DNA of 64,000 bases from Eutreptiella sp. 'Long Island Sound 2002'. Taxonomy: Eukaryota > Euglenozoa > Euglenophyceae > Eutreptiales > Eutreptiaceae. The notes under the pieces were generated by a model. It had not been told where the DNA came from, made no database searches, and saw only the letters and a list, made by a program, of their open reading frames with translations. The position numbers and the translations under genes are program-made. The stretch covers positions 143,663,596 to 143,727,595 of the forward strand of contig OZ038381.1 of NCBI GenBank assembly GCA_964036045.1, read 5' to 3'. This document shows positions 1 to 13,200 of this stretch, one piece after another; position 1 is the stretch's first letter, and each line of letters begins with the position of its first letter.

Positions 1-592
<592 letters not shown>

Positions 593-2882
593 GTCATAGT
601 CATAGTCATAACCACTTATCATGCCGTCTACTGGAGTTACCAGGCATCTCACGCTGACAGGTGGTTCCTGCCTCGCTCGATCCCGTGGGTCCCAGGGCTG
701 CCTGAGGTGGCCCACAGCATGACGGAGGACCCAGAGGACCGGGGGGACCGGTGGACCAGGCTTTGGGACCAGTGGCATCTGCAAAGCATTAGCATTAGCA
801 ACGGCGACGGACGCTGGCCCGTTTGTTCGCCGGGGGTATGGGGGCAAGGCACAGCAACGCAGCAGCAACACAACTAGCAGAAAGCAAGGGCTTCTCCGTC
901 CAGCGCAAAGCGGCAACCAAGGAACAAAGCAGCACGCATGCCGCGAAGCAGGAGCGGACTCTCCGTTGTTCGCGTACCCCCGCCACGGTGGTGATGTCCA
1001 CTACCCGTGACCCCACGTAATTCTTTGCCCGCTGCGTACTCGTAAATGCCCACCACCCCTGACTCCACGTACCCCACTGCCAGCACGCAATAGCCCGTAT
1101 ATGCATAGCCAGGACTTCTGGGAGGTTCCAGCCTAGCCTGGCCCTCAGCTTTCATCGCCCCCATGTCCCCACAATGTACGCCGTCGACCCACCGCATCAG
1201 TCCCCTAGTAAAGTACAGAAACACGGCATCAACTCCACGTCCCCGTCGCCCTGAGGTGCACCCACACCCCAGATATATACCATACCGGCACTCCATGACA
1301 GGGGCTAGTACCCAATCAGCTTCGAGGCATCCACTTGCCCATGTATAATATAACTTGAGGGTCTACAGGGGGGACGCCGGCCGCTACGCGACGGGAGTGG
1401 CGCAACTCGTGAATATCGCTGGCTGGGACTCGGGCTGGTGGGTGCCGTAGCTTGGTTATCGACCTCCTGTAGGGGTACCCACCAGAGGCGCGCCCCGGGC
1501 TGTGGTAACCAGGTGCACCTTATCTGGCCCACCTACATTGCCCTGGCGCCTACCCTTGACCCTTACCTGCACTGATTGGCCAGCTCCCATGGTTGTGCCA
1601 CTTCCGCCACAGCAGCGGCCAGGCCGCAGGTTCGGCCTCCACGGACAACGTGGCGTGCCTACTTATAGCATTGGCCCGCGCGTCATCCCCCGGACCACTC
1701 AGCGTGCCGCTCCTCCTCTCTCCCCGCCTCTAGCCAACCGGACTGGCGCCCCCCAGGAGTAAGTCGCTACAATGGTGAGGCGACCGCATACTCTTCGCTA
1801 CGACGCCGCGCAGTACCGCTGTTGCCACGCCGATACCACCTGCGAGCCGCCACTACACGCACCACCGCAACCGCAAGGCTATGGTCAGAGGTTAGACTAT
1901 GTACATGCCCGCAGGCACGGTCCCTCTAGTTTGTTGACGGGGCCAGGGGATGCCCCCACGCGCCCCCTGAGTTGTTACAGGGGTCAGGGGGACACCCCAG
2001 TACCGCCAAGCAACCCCGTAGCGCCCCCACAGTACGGTTCTCCAGTACCGCCGCGTACCCCCACCGTACAGACCCCAGTACCGCCGCGCATACCCCCACG
2101 ACGCCAGTACACCGTCATCTTGAACTCCGCGTACCCCTCGTGAGTGCTCCTTGCAGACCGCCATGTCGTCTCAAGTACGCCCGCCATACAATCCACCTGA
2201 CGACCGGGCCGTCACATTCCTCCACGCACACATCATCGCTTCGTTGCCGCTCCCGGGGTCTGCTGGCTGTCCCCGCAACCCCGTGTAACACTCCCTGGGG
2301 GCGCCGCAACGCATGCACCGTAGCGCCGGCAACAAAGTCGCCCGCCCCCACACAAATTCGTGCACCCTCAGTGTATCCCGAGCAACCACCCCCAGCACTG
2401 CCGTAGCCAGGCCGCCAGTAGAGACCCCGGTGCCATGGGAATACCCTACAGGGGTTTGGGCCTTATTACCCTGGTCAGGACGACCCATGACGGGCCACTG
2501 TTGTATGCGGCGACCCGGGGCAGGCGGGTGAAGCATCCCTGTCCGACCCTCATGCACGGGGGCAGAACGGCTCACCATCAGGCCGGCACGACCTGTCACA
2601 GCGCGTTGGCCGTCATACCCCGCCTGCCAGAACCGCACAATCAGGCCATGAGGGCACTGCTTCTCTGGCACCAGCCCCTCCGCTGCGTCCAGCGTGGGGA
2701 CGGTGGCAGGTGCACCCACATTTCCCATACCCTGTCAATCTGCATCACCCCCGGCCGCCACCACGCCATCACCATTTGCTCCGTGATTCCACAACCAGAG
2801 TACCCACGAGTCGCCCTCCAGAGCCGCCCACCATAGCATCAGGGGCAGGGCTGCAGACGGCGTATCGGGGCACCGTACCGTC
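593..2882 (-). mobile_element. LINE 3' end, 5'-truncated copy
   Basis: On the minus strand this matches the end of LINE copy 1 (about 33,540-35,452) along nearly its whole length. The shared part includes the last ORF2 codons (ALPLMLWWAALEGD), where this copy reads on instead of meeting the stop at 33,609. It also includes the 1.8 kb 3' noncoding region with its degenerate GGCGGTACTGG repeats. Homology begins near 2,882, where the sequence switches abruptly to the foldback repeat, so the copy is truncated at its 5' side. At the 3' side it continues about 240 bp beyond the point (near 835) where copy 1 passes directly into (AT)n. It carries no functional coding sequence. Confidence 0.85.
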
Positions 2883-3539
2883 CACCAGGGTCCCCGGGGC
2901 GAAAAAAAATGATTTTTTCCAAAGTTGTTTCTAGACCACTTCAGATGCTCAAACATGTGTTTTTAGCCCGTTTCGAGCCTGTGGTGATGTGTTTTGGGCC
3001 ATGGAAAATCCCGAAATGCCTTGAACATGGGCCGTTTCAAGACCAAAAATGCGTAAAAAAAGGGTCAAGAATGTGTTTTTCCTAAGATGATCTTGGACCA
3101 CTTGGCATGCTCAAACAAGTGGTTTTGGCCCATTTTGAGCCCGTTGTGACGTGTTGTGGCACTTGGAAAATCCCAAAATGCCTTGAGAATGGGCCATTTT
3201 TGGACCAAAAGTGGGTCAAAAATGGGACAAAAACGCGTATTTCCAAAAGTGATCCTGGACCATTTGGGATGCTCAAACAAGTGTTTTTAGCCCATTTTGA
3301 GCCCGTGGTGACGTGTTTTGGCCCATGGAAAATCCCAATGTTCTTTGAAAAGGGGGCGTTTTGGGAGCAAAAATGGGGGAAATTGGTCAAAAATGCGTTT
3401 TTCTAAAAGTGATCCTGCACCATTGGGGGTGCACAAACAAGTGTTTTGAGCCCGTTTTGAGCCCGTTTTGATCGAGTTTAGTCCCTTCCGCTGCATGTAT
3501 GCACCAAGTTTTACCCTTGACAGAGTATGGGAGAGGAAT
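2883..3539 (-). repeat. Foldback element, left arm
   Basis: Four tandem units of about 160 bp start near 2,936, 3,096, 3,258 and 3,417. Each holds a block like TGCTCAAACAAGTG, then GCCCATTTTGAGCCCGT and a run of AAAATGGG-type words. The same units recur in opposite orientation at 3,720-4,180 and again at 44,946-45,300. The arm begins with CCAGGGTCCCCGGGGCG, the reverse complement of the right-arm sequence near 4,097. Open frames through these units are unrelated to known proteins and follow the repeat period. Confidence 0.8.
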
Positions 3540-3588
3540 GTAGATTAGAGGAGATATATATATATATATATATATCCTCCAATCTACA
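3540..3588. other. (AT)n-tipped palindrome, centre of foldback
   Basis: GTAGATTAGAGGA is followed by a short (AT)n run and then TCCTCCAATCTAC, an almost perfect inverted repeat. It separates the two opposed arms and would form a hairpin or cruciform. The 15 bp box CTACACCCCTCTCCC lies just right of the AT run (3,584-3,598). A two-mismatch complement lies just left (3,529-3,543). Confidence 0.85.
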
Positions 3589-4697
3589 CCCCTCTCCCAA
3601 CTCTAGGTGGCTCCACCACACGGCTCTGTGGTACGTGCGAAGGGCACAAAGTGGTCCATACATGTGGTGGAAGGGGCTAAACACAGCAAAAACGGGCTCA
3701 AAACGGGCTAAAAACACTTGTTTGAGCATCCCGAATGCTCCGGGATCACTTTGGGAAAAACGCGTTTTTGACCCATTTTTGACCCATTTTTGGTCCCAAA
3801 ATGGCCCATTTTCAAGACATTTCGGGATTTTCCATGAGCCAAAACCCGTCACCATGGGCTCAAAATGGGCTAAAACTACTTGTTTGGGCATCCCGAATGG
3901 TCCAGGATCATTTTTGGAAAAACGCGTTTTCTACCCATTTTTGACCCATCGTTGGTCCCAAAACAGCTCATTTTCAAGGCATTTTGGGATTCTCCATGGG
4001 CCAAAACGCGCCACCACGGGCTCAAAACGGCCTAAAAACACTTGTTTGAGCATCCCAAGTCGTCTAGGAACAACTTTGAAAAAAATGATTTTTTTCGCCC
4101 TGGGGACCCTGGTGGACCCACCGTTGGCCCCCACTGTGCGTGGGCTGGCCGGCCTTCCGGCTGCACCAACTGACCACTAGTACGGGGGTCTAGGTGTCTC
4201 GTTAAGCGATTCTGAGGCTTGGAAACCACAAAAAGAGGGGGGTTGCGGGTGGACTAGGTGCCCTCGGAATTCATTTTTGAGCCACGTAGCCCAAGATACG
4301 GCCGGTTCTTGGTTTCGGGGTGCTGGTGCACATTGCACAGTTTTGGGGGCTTTTTGGCGCCTTTTTGGGCCCTTTCTTGGACATGTCGTGGAGGTAGAGG
4401 GCACCAAAGGTCCCTTGGTCACGGGAAAGTCAAGACACACATGAAGTGTAGCAGCCGTTTGCCTTCGTTTGGCTGTTTTGAACCCTTATTAGGGCTGTTT
4501 TGGGCGACAAATGGCCGTTTTTGGCCCAAAAATGCGCAGATTTGGGAGGGCATCTCCCGACTTGGCGCCACCGCCCCGGGCCGCCACCGCTGAGTTTTTG
4601 GATCAAGGCTTGGATTTGGCAAGGCCACCACCAAGGCTCCAGGATGGCTAAGATAGGGTCAGGCCCAAGGCGATGGAAAGGTGCAGTGGCCAAAACG
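3589..4697 (+). repeat. Foldback element, right arm plus tail (copy A)
   Basis: Three ~161 bp units, with CTTGTTTGAGCATCCC near 3,718, 3,879 and 4,041, are inverted relative to the left arm. Then comes a tail of about 600 bp with CGCCCTGGGGACCCTGGTGG and TTTTTGGCGCCTTTTTGGG. The whole segment is repeated in direct orientation at 44,818-45,930 with many substitutions. The two copies diverge abruptly after the shared word ATGGCCAAAACGA or its equivalent. No coding potential is recognised, and no transposase is visible. Confidence 0.8.
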
Positions 4698-4726
4698 ACT
4701 TCTCCTTTCATTTTTGGCCATTGAAG

Positions 4727-6160
4727 AGAAGGCAGGGCAGGGAAGAGGGCGTGCCACGGCGGCATGAAGGAGCGAGCGTGGGGCAGAAGCACAAAGGTGC
4801 CCCACAACCGAGCGAGCCGCCCGCAGTGCGCGGGGGCACTGGACAAGGCGGAGCACGGCGGCGCGCTGCCGCAAGGCGGTCCACCCCCATGGGTGCAGTG
4901 TCCTGCGTAGAGTTATACAACGAGGGCCAGGTGCGTGCCTGCGACGTGCGTGCGACATGCCTACACGGTGTCCTGCGAAGTGTTCTGCGTAATGAAGACA
5001 GGGGAAAGGGCAGGGCAGAGAGGGAGGGGCCGGGTGCGTGCCTGCGACATGCGTGCGACTTGCCTACAAAGTGTCCTGCGTAGTGTATAAATGTAAGTGT
5101 AGAGAGGGAAAAGGGCAGGGGAGGGAGGGGGAGGTAGGGCGGGAGAAGAGGGCCGCAGGCTGAGGGCCGGTGCGGACGGAACCAGGGCGCCTGGGAGCGG
5201 CAAGGTGAAGAGGGAGTGGGAGGGGTGCCTCGCGTGTTGCTCCGCGAACTGTATGCCGGGAGGGTAAAGGGAGGACGGGGACAGAGACACCGAGAGCCAG
5301 GGACCAAGGGACCTGGGAAGGGGGGCTCGTGAGGACGAGGGAGGGCGAGCAGACAGGGGGCAGGACAGGGCCAAGGGGCCAGGGCAGAGAGAGGGGGCAA
5401 AGAGGGAGCGCTGCAACACGAATTGCCCCGCATTGTACACGCGCTGGCTGGAGGGCAGAGGGGCAGAGAAGGCAGGGCAGGGAAGAGGGCGTGCCACGGC
5501 GGCATGAAGGAGCGAGCGTGGGGCAGAAGCACCAAGGTGCCCCACAACCGAGCGAGCCGCCCGCAGTGCGCGGGGGCACTGGACAAGGCGGAGCGCCGCG
5601 GCGCGCTGCCGCAAAGCGGTCCACCCTCATGGGTGCAGTGTCCTTCGTAGAGTCATACAACGAGGGCCAGGTGCGTGCCTGCGACATGCGTACGACTTGC
5701 CTACACAGTGTCATGCAAGAGGTAGAGGGGTAACAGGGCAGGGGACATAGAGAGACGAAGGCCGCAGGCGGGTGCGGTGCGGCATGCGTGCCACAAGCCT
5801 AGAGACCAGGGCGCCAGGGGGAGGCAAGGTGAAGAGGGAAAGAGTGAGGTGCCACGTATTGCTCCGCGATGTGTATGCAGGGAGGGTACAGCGAGGACGG
5901 GGACAAGGAGACAGAGGGCCAAGGAATCAGGGGCCTGGGAAAGGGGGCGAGGGAGTACGAGGGGGAACGAACACACGAGGGGCAGGGCTAGGCCAGAGAA
6001 CGGAAGTGGAGGGGGGCAGCAAGGAGGGAGGGTTGCCTCGCGAATTGCTTCGCCCCGTGCAAGCCAGAGCAGAGGAAGGGAGCGACGAGGGAGACAGGGG
6101 CATGCTCAGCGTTAGGCGAGCACAGAGGGCGAGGGAGGGAGCAGCGGGGGCAGGGTAGGG
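4727..6160 (+). repeat. GC-rich tandem repeat, ~740 bp period
   Basis: About 250 bp beginning AGAAGGCAGGGCAGGGAAG at 4,727 recur at 5,467 with few changes. The following sequence (AAGGTGAAGAGGGA, GGGAGGGTA, GGACGGGGACA) is repeated more loosely from 5,190 and 5,825. Unit spacing is about 740 bp. The motif TGTCCTGCG(T/A)AGTGT in these units also appears about 100 bp before the LINE ORF1 start. The block may therefore be part of a repeated LINE leader, which is inference. Long Pro/Arg-rich open frames are composition artefacts. Confidence 0.7.
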
Positions 6161-7040
6161 GATAGTTGCCAAACGTCGTGCCGTGCGCCGTGCGCGTCCT
6201 GAAACCGACTCTGACCTCAATCATGCGTCATGTCACGTCCGTCAAGCCTAGAGCAGGAGGCGGGAAGCGACACGGGGGGACAGGCACCTGCGGCGCCATC
6301 CGTAGGGCCTCCTGTGCTATGACCCAACCAGTGGCGCAGAGGGGACACGCGCCAGTGGCGCCATCCACTGGACCCCCTGCGCTTGTTGCAGTAAGTGTGA
6401 CGCAGAGGGGACGGGCACCAGCGGCGCCAACCGGTGGGCCCCCTGCGGCGTAGATTGTGCTGGACTGATTAACTAGGTGGCCAGGGGATGCCACAAATGA
6501 ATCCCCCGTCCGTCTCCCCGCGTCTCTGCCATAGGACCTCAGGGGCCTCCATCGCGCTTCGGGGTGGCAGAGGCCCGGGGGACGAGAGCGCCCGGCCGCT
6601 TTGTAGCCGCCACTTCCAGCGGACTGATACCACGGCACCGGTATCAGGCCGCTCGGAAGTGGATACACAGGCACCAGGGAGAGGATGGGCGGTCGGCCCC
6701 CCCCGGGCTGTTGGGTGCCGAAACAGGAGCCCTTCCCTCGACCAGGGCGGCGGATGGCGCAAGAAGCCTTCGAGGCGTACGGTAAGCCCACCCCGCTGCC
6801 CGCGCTTCCTCATCTTCCGTTTCCACCCGGGTACGTACCTCCTCCAGTAAGTATGGGCACAGGAGGGAGCAGGCACGGGACACTGAGCACCATGCGGAGA
6901 CGTGGCGACTACCGCCGAGGGGCAACAGCGGCTGGTTATCCTGGGGTGCGGGGCCTAATCCATTGAGCAGGGTGGGAAGGCCCAAAAGAAACCCCCCCCC
7001 CCCCCCGCAGCAGCCAAGTGCCTCACCCCGTGACTGTGTT
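6161..7040. other. GC-rich spacer with short tandem repeat
   Basis: Three degenerate ~63 bp units lie at about 6,278-6,452, each with GGCACCxGCGGCGCCA, a CCTCCTG or CCCCCTG word and CGCAGAGGGGACxxGC. The rest is GC-rich sequence with a poly-C run near 6,993. I see no gene in it. Confidence 0.5.
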
Positions 7041-8109
7041 GTGCCTACGTCATGCCTGCGACGTGCGTGCAACGGAGGGGAGACGAGAAGGGCGCACCTC
7101 CCCTCCCCACCCATCCCCGCCCCCCCGAGGGCGGGGAGTGCGGGTAGGGGGGGGGCGACAAGCGACCCCCCCCTCCGAGGGCAACGCGGCAGGGTGGGGA
7201 GGCAGCGGTAGCGGGACGAACCACACGACCGTGCCCAAAGAGGGCACGCGCCGTGCAAGCGCCGGCGGGGGGACCACACGGGGGGCGAGCGTAGGGTAGA
7301 AAGGGCGACAACGGGAGCCACGAGGCATACCCCCCCCCCTGCAGAGGGGTGGATGCCGCGCCTCGTGCCTGTGACAAGAGAGCAACGAAGGGAAAACGAC
7401 AAGCCCCCCCCCCCCCCCACACGCCTCCGCCCCCCCAAGGGTGGGGGATGCAGGAAGGGAGGGGCGGACAGCGGCCCCCCCTCCCGAGGACAAAGCGGAA
7501 AGAAGGGGAGGCAGCGGGGAGAGGGTGCGGGACGGACCACACGACCGTGCCCAAGGGAAGCAAGCGCCGTGCAGGCCCCAGCGGGGGGGGCACCGGGGGA
7601 GCGAACGCAGAGTGGGAAGGGGGAAGACGGGGGCCACGCGGCGTGCCCCACTCCCCAGCAGAAGGACAAGTGCCGCGCCACGTGCCAGTGCCGTGCCTGC
7701 GACGTGCTTACGCCGGAGGAAGGGCAGCGAGGGCGCCCCCCCCTCCCCACCCCCAACTCCCACACCCACCAAGGAAAGGGGCGAGGGCAGCGAGGGGAAG
7801 GCGAGGGGACATGGGGGATGACGGCAGCGGGAAGCGGACCCCGCCCTGAGGACGCCGCGGCAGGGTGGGGAGGCAGAGGAACGAGAGTGCGCGACGAACC
7901 ACACGACCGTGCCTAAAGGGAGCACGTGCCGTGCAAGCCCCAACGGGGGGACCACCGCGGGTGCAACCGCAGGAAGGGTAGGGTGACGACGGGAGCCACA
8001 CGGCAAGCCCCCCCCCCCAGCAGAGGGACAAGTGCCGCGCCACGTGCCTGCGCCGTGCTTACGACGTGCTTGCGCAATAGGGCGGACAGCGAGGACGCCC
8101 CCCCCCCCA
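7041..8109 (+). repeat. Tandem repeat, ~330-360 bp units, left part
   Basis: The landmark CCACACGACCGTGCC occurs at about 7,212, 7,539 and 7,900, each followed by a variant of AAAGGGAGCACGTGCCGTGC. Each unit also contains CCTGCGACGTGC and a poly-C stretch. The array is split by the LTR retrotransposon: the unit interrupted at 8,109 resumes at 18,875 with GAAAAGGGCGAGGACAGCG, which matches about 7,775-7,795. No gene is seen. Confidence 0.8.
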
Positions 8110-8641
8110 TGAAAGTGCTGCCCTGGGTCGTTGTGGGTGCCGGGGGGCTCGGGGCCGGCAAGACCAGTGGGGCAGGCACGCGAGGAGTCTCCCTGGATGT
8201 TGTTATTGGGGGTAGAACCGGATACTCGGACACCAACAGAGGCGAGAGCAGCGACAACAGAAGCAAAGTCCATGCTGATTGTTATCCGGCAGAAAATCCC
8301 AGTCTATGAAGAAAATTGAGGGGAATTATTCTAAATACATCTGAGTGTCCAAAACTGTCTGAAAGAATTTAAATAATCCATTTATGTAAAAATGTTTGGC
8401 CGATCTGGCCCGCGAGCGCGCGTCAGCGGCAAATGGCGATTCCAGCTAAAATAGCGGAACGCGGCGGATTTACGGGAAATGGACCGCGGAATCAAATCCG
8501 GCATATCAGAAATATATAGGAAATATGCTGTGACTGAGCTGCGAGGCGGCAATTCCGCCGAAGCAAAGAAAATGACCAAAATGTAGCCAATCTGGGCAGA
8601 ATGTCTGAAAATCTGAGCAGATGGGGCTAGCCGCACTTACA
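8110..8641 (-). repeat. 3' LTR (532 bp)
   Basis: It is 532 bp with plus-strand ends TGAAAGTG and CTTACA, which gives TG...CA termini on the element strand. It differs from the 5' LTR at four positions, near 8,142, 8,267, 8,289 and 8,520. Like the 5' LTR it contains the first ~55 gag codons (start at 8,273 here), which run on into the flanking repeat as a chance fusion frame. Confidence 0.95.
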
Positions 8642-8656
8642 CTCGCCCTCCAAAAA
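8642..8656 (-). other. Polypurine tract
   Basis: On the element strand TTTTTGGAGGGCGAG lies directly upstream of the 3' LTR start TGTAAG. Its purine-rich core GGAGGGCGAG sits where plus-strand DNA priming is expected in LTR retrotransposons. Confidence 0.75.
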
Positions 8657-10285
8657 CACACTGGGGTGTGTCGCTACGTCAACAAAGAACGTAGTGCGGG
8701 TAAGTCCCAGAAAAACATAGAAATGTAGCCTCGATGAGGCGAAATCTGCTTGATCTGACCTGATTTGGGCTGAATTGGCACCGAATCAGGCTGGATGAAC
8801 CTGAAATGAGACAGAATGAGAAGTGACGAACAGTCCTCCGTGCAGTAAAACATTAGGTCAAGGGCTAAAAAGCATGTAAACGTATCAAGAATCGATACCA
8901 AACCATGCATTGGTTGAGAATGAGGTAGATTATTGGTGGATTGAGTGGGGGGATCAAGAATTGGAGTGATTTCTCAGCGCTCTGGCACAATTTCGCTGTC
9001 GCGGGCACGCTACGGTGTCCTCGCCGAACTCTACATCGTGTTATCCCGCTTTTGTCGTTCTGAAAAGTACAGCATGTGGCTCAGATTTGGCGCATCTGGC
9101 GGATGATCACAAGATTCAGCAAAATGAGAATGAATTTGGGCAGAGATGAAGGGGATTAAGCAATCACAGTGCGGTTAAACAAATACACATGTAGTCTACA
9201 GACCCTAAGTGAACCACCGAAGGTAGAGATGTTCTTCCGTTCACTTAGGTCTAAACAGATCTTCAAGGAATGAGAGGAGATGACAAGTAAATCAATCTAA
9301 ATTGTCCTAATGTCAGCACATTCCCTAAGATGAAGGTGAAATGAAGCGGAATGTGTACAACTGAAACTACTAACACTTTCGTTTAGACTAAAGTTAATAT
9401 ATATTGTCGTTTATTCAGCTCAATTGTGCTTTCCGGCACGTTGGTTCGCGAGCATCTAACAGATTCTATCAAAATGTGGATCATGTGATGATGCATCATG
9501 ATGGGACATGCTGGCCCTGGATCCTTGGCATGTAATGCGCCGAAGGTTCGCTGAAGGCGCTGTACTGACAGTATATAACTGAGAGACACCGCATTTACAG
9601 TGGCGGTGGTGTCAATCGACTTGGACAAGGCCAATCTTTCGATGAAGTCCCACAAGACACTTGAATTCATCATTTTCAACAGTTTCAGGTCGGATTGAGC
9701 TCACATTGGCGTGTGCCAAAAATACAACGAAGCTTACGGACTTCAGAGGTTGCTGTTAGAAGTCCCTAAAGCTCCTAGATGAAGATTGTCTGAACAATTG
9801 ACGTCTGGGTTTCGTACAACAGTGGCAGAATGATGGACAAACCTGAGGAATTCAAGGTAAATTTGAGGATCCTGGATCTGAATCTGGACTTTGGCGTCAG
9901 CATCACAGCAAATGAAGGTGAGATCTGAGTTCCTGGCGTCGCATCTGGTGCAGCCAGTACTACAGGGGGTGCCTGTAGGGGTGAATGTCACCGGCCGGTG
10001 TTTTGATTATGTACATTTGCTTCCATCTGCACGAGTAGCCAAATTCCAAAGATGCACAGACCAACAGAGACAAGATTACCCCGAATCTGCCTGAATTAAG
10101 CCTGAGTTTGGTTTTTTCTGAACACGGCAGCACACTCCGTCAGTGTATCTACGCCTTGTTTCCCGAACGGAGACCAAAGAAAAGTTGATTGACGTCAAAT
10201 TATCAAACATTCGCAGTTCTCCACATCATGACATAAACAGAAAAAATGAACAGTGGATTGAGCAGAATGTGGTAGGATGGCTTCC
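8657..10285 (-). other. Chromovirus 3' noncoding region
   Basis: About 1.6 kb lie between the pol stop and the polypurine tract. No frame longer than about 100 codons resembles a protein. The content is AT-rich relative to the window, with recurrent GAATGAG and AATCTGxxTGA words. A strong stem-loop lies at 9,201-9,251. Long 3' spacers are known in some Ty3/gypsy lineages; nothing here identifies an env-like gene. Confidence 0.7.
9201..9251 (-). other. Stem-loop in chromovirus 3' region
   Basis: GACCCTAAGTGAAC (9,201-9,214) pairs with GTTCACTTAGGTC (9,239-9,251). This makes a 13 bp stem with one bulged C and a 24-base loop. The role is unknown; RNA packaging or 3' processing are possibilities, but only by inference. 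Confidence 0.6.
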
Positions 10286-13200
10286 TCAATTCGGCCAAGC
10301 ACGAATACATGTGACCACCAACCTGTCTGGCCTGGCCCTCGTACGGCTTGGGCGCTGCAAATCAGCGGCCGAACTTGAAGCTTGGTCCTCATTTGCTTCC
10401 TGGGCTGGCCTGACCGCAGGAGGGGGGATCGACGGATCAGCCCTGGAATGTGGCTGCTGAGGGCCGTAAAAGGCTGGATCTCGATTCACCACAGGTCGTT
10501 TTCCGTCGCTCTCCACTTGTCTGTCTGGTTTCGACAAACAATCTGTCAGGAGTACTCCAATTTCGGGGTGCTTCTTGAGGAAGTCAATGAACCCCTTGGT
10601 GTACCCATGGACAAAAGATTGGGCTGGTTCCCAGTTGTTGTGACTGGAATCAAAGCCCCTCCACTCACATAGAAATTCCCATTCGCCCTTGGCGTCACGT
10701 CTTGCTTCAACAATCCTCTTGAGTTCGTACTTTCCCCCTTCGATTACCCGATCGGACAAGTGTTTTGCAGTCCAAAAAAGGGGTTTAACCCGATCCTTGG
10801 GGGAGGGGATCTCTCTCTTGAGGCGATCGCCCGAAACGTCAATTTCCCTGCTGACATCCACACGAATCCTCCACCTGTTCTCACCAAGACGTGCTGTAAC
10901 AGCAAATGGCCCCTCCCACAAGGGAAGAAGCTTGTCATCTCCGTCCAGGGTGGTTTCGGATTTTCGAAGCCAAACTCGATCATCAACTTCAAAATTGTGG
11001 GGGTTTTTTCGACCTTGATTTTGAACCCAAAGCCAGTCAGCCTGATGCTTCTCGATTAATTTCGACACTGATTTATCTGCTCGTTGGACTTCGTCCAAAA
11101 ACAGCGAAGCATCCTTACAGGGGCGAGGATTATTCAACGGCATGTTCCACCAACACTTCTTTCGTCCAAAGACAATTTCATTTGGAGAAAGGCCATGATA
11201 CAAAGGCGTGTTGTGGTAACGGCGAAGCAATGCGAAGAGAACTTCCATCCAATGGAAATCCTTTTCACTCGCGAGCTCCTTACGAAGCATATTAATTATT
11301 GAGCGGCCGGCTCTTTCACCAGGCAGCGCTCGATGCGAGTGGATTTCACATCGGAGGTGGTGGATTCCAAGGCGAGCACACAATTCTCTCCACCATTCGG
11401 AGGTGTACTCTTTGCCTGAATCCGTGACCACCTCGGATGGGACGTCCCAGCCTCCCATCCAGGTCTGCGCGCACCACTTGGCGGCAGCCTTGCCAGTCAT
11501 CGACTCAATGTTGCAAGGCAACACTTGAATGTAGCCGGAATGACGGCACTGAATAAGGAGCACACCATTGACTTTTTTATTAGTCCAATGGCACTCTTCG
11601 TCATCGAGCTCACCGAGATAGAAAAAATCACTGGTGACTCTGTTAAAGAGGCGCTCCGGAATAGGATGAGGCCTCAGATGGCCGTGCTTCTTCGCGCTGG
11701 GGGGCGTCGAGACAGCACATTGGGCGCATCCAGCGGCTACTTTCATGCAATGAGTATATAGCCGTGAGCCAAACAACCTATGTTTAATCATCGACCACAG
11801 TCGACGGCCATGTGCGTGGGGGGACTCCCATTTATGCCACCAGTTTAACACTCGGGGGGCTAGGGCGTCTGGCACACACAATTTACCCTCCATCCACAGC
11901 TTCCCCCCGTCCAACGAGTACTCAGCAAAAATCCCATCCTTGTGAGCATCTTTGGATTGGAGATTTCCAAAGACCTCTTTAAACATGGGATCCTGCAGGT
12001 AATCGGACGTCCAGTCACGGATTATCAGGGAATCTTTAGGCAGGGGTGGAGTTTTGGCCGGATCTCGACGCTTAATGCCCTCGATCAACCGAAATCGACT
12101 TACTTGTCGGGTATAGTCAAACCGTTTCACACTCCCTGAGGAGGGATCGGTGACTTTTTCCACGACTTTCAGCGTTTTGGTGCAGATCTCGTGAGCATGC
12201 GCCGGATCTGTGATGGCCGTGATGTCGTGACACGGCAATGCGTGCTGTTTAACAGCGCACTGCATGCATGCACGTCGAATGAGTTTCTTTTCTTCCTGAT
12301 CCCATTCGATGATGACATGGCGGTCCTGCTCCGTACCATGGATGTTGGTACTTTGCAGCCCCTCTGAGGCGGGGTAAGCCCATCGGCTCAGAGCATCCGC
12401 TACCGTGTTGTGTTTTCCAGGCAGATACGACACATGGAGGTCAAACAGAGAGAGAAATTCGTGCCATCTGGCCCGTCGACCAGCTGCGCTCGCGACAGTA
12501 TCAATGTGTTCGGTGGCCCAATACTCCAGAGATCGATGATCCCTCAGGACCTCGACTCGATTGGTGCCAACCCACGATTGGTACTTTTTTAGAGCGCAAA
12601 TTATGGCGTAAGTCTCTTGCTCACGCGGCGACCATTGCATTTGGCGTGGGGCTAGCTTCCGAGACCAAAATGCAAGAGGGTAATGATCGCCGGTGGCTTC
12701 ATCAACCTGTTCAAGGACAGCTCCGATCGCGTACCTAGAAGCGTCGGTTCTAATGTAGAAGGGTCGGTCAAATTGGGGCACATGCAACGTGGCGACTTCG
12801 CAGAGGGCCGCCTTCAAGTGATGGAAGGCCTCCTCGCACTCGTCAGTCCACTTGACACGAACCTTTGAACCTGCCTTGCCTGCATCTCTCCCTACCTTCA
12901 ATAATTCAGTGAGGGGGGCAGCAAATTTGGCATAATTCGGCACAAAAGTGTGGTAAAAATTGCAACAACCCAGGAATCCTCTCAACTCCGTGATCGTCTC
13001 AGGGCGCTTCCACTTCTGAATAGCGACGAGCTTCCCTGGACTGGGTCGTCGGGTGCCATTCTCTAGGAGAGAACCACAAAATTCGACTGATTTTAAAAAT
13101 AATTTTCCCTTCTTTGGCCCACAAATCAGCTGATTGGCGTCAAGAATGTCCAAAACTTGGTTCAGCTGCTTCTCATGTAGGGCCACCAGCTCGGCTTCGG

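Noticed and set aside
4708-8273. Pro/Ser/Arg-rich frames of 200-400 codons on the minus strand
   Set aside because: They lie over GC-rich tandem repeats, show no domain and are matched by open frames on the other strand. The 407-codon frame starting at 8,273 is the LTR gag start running into flanking repeat.
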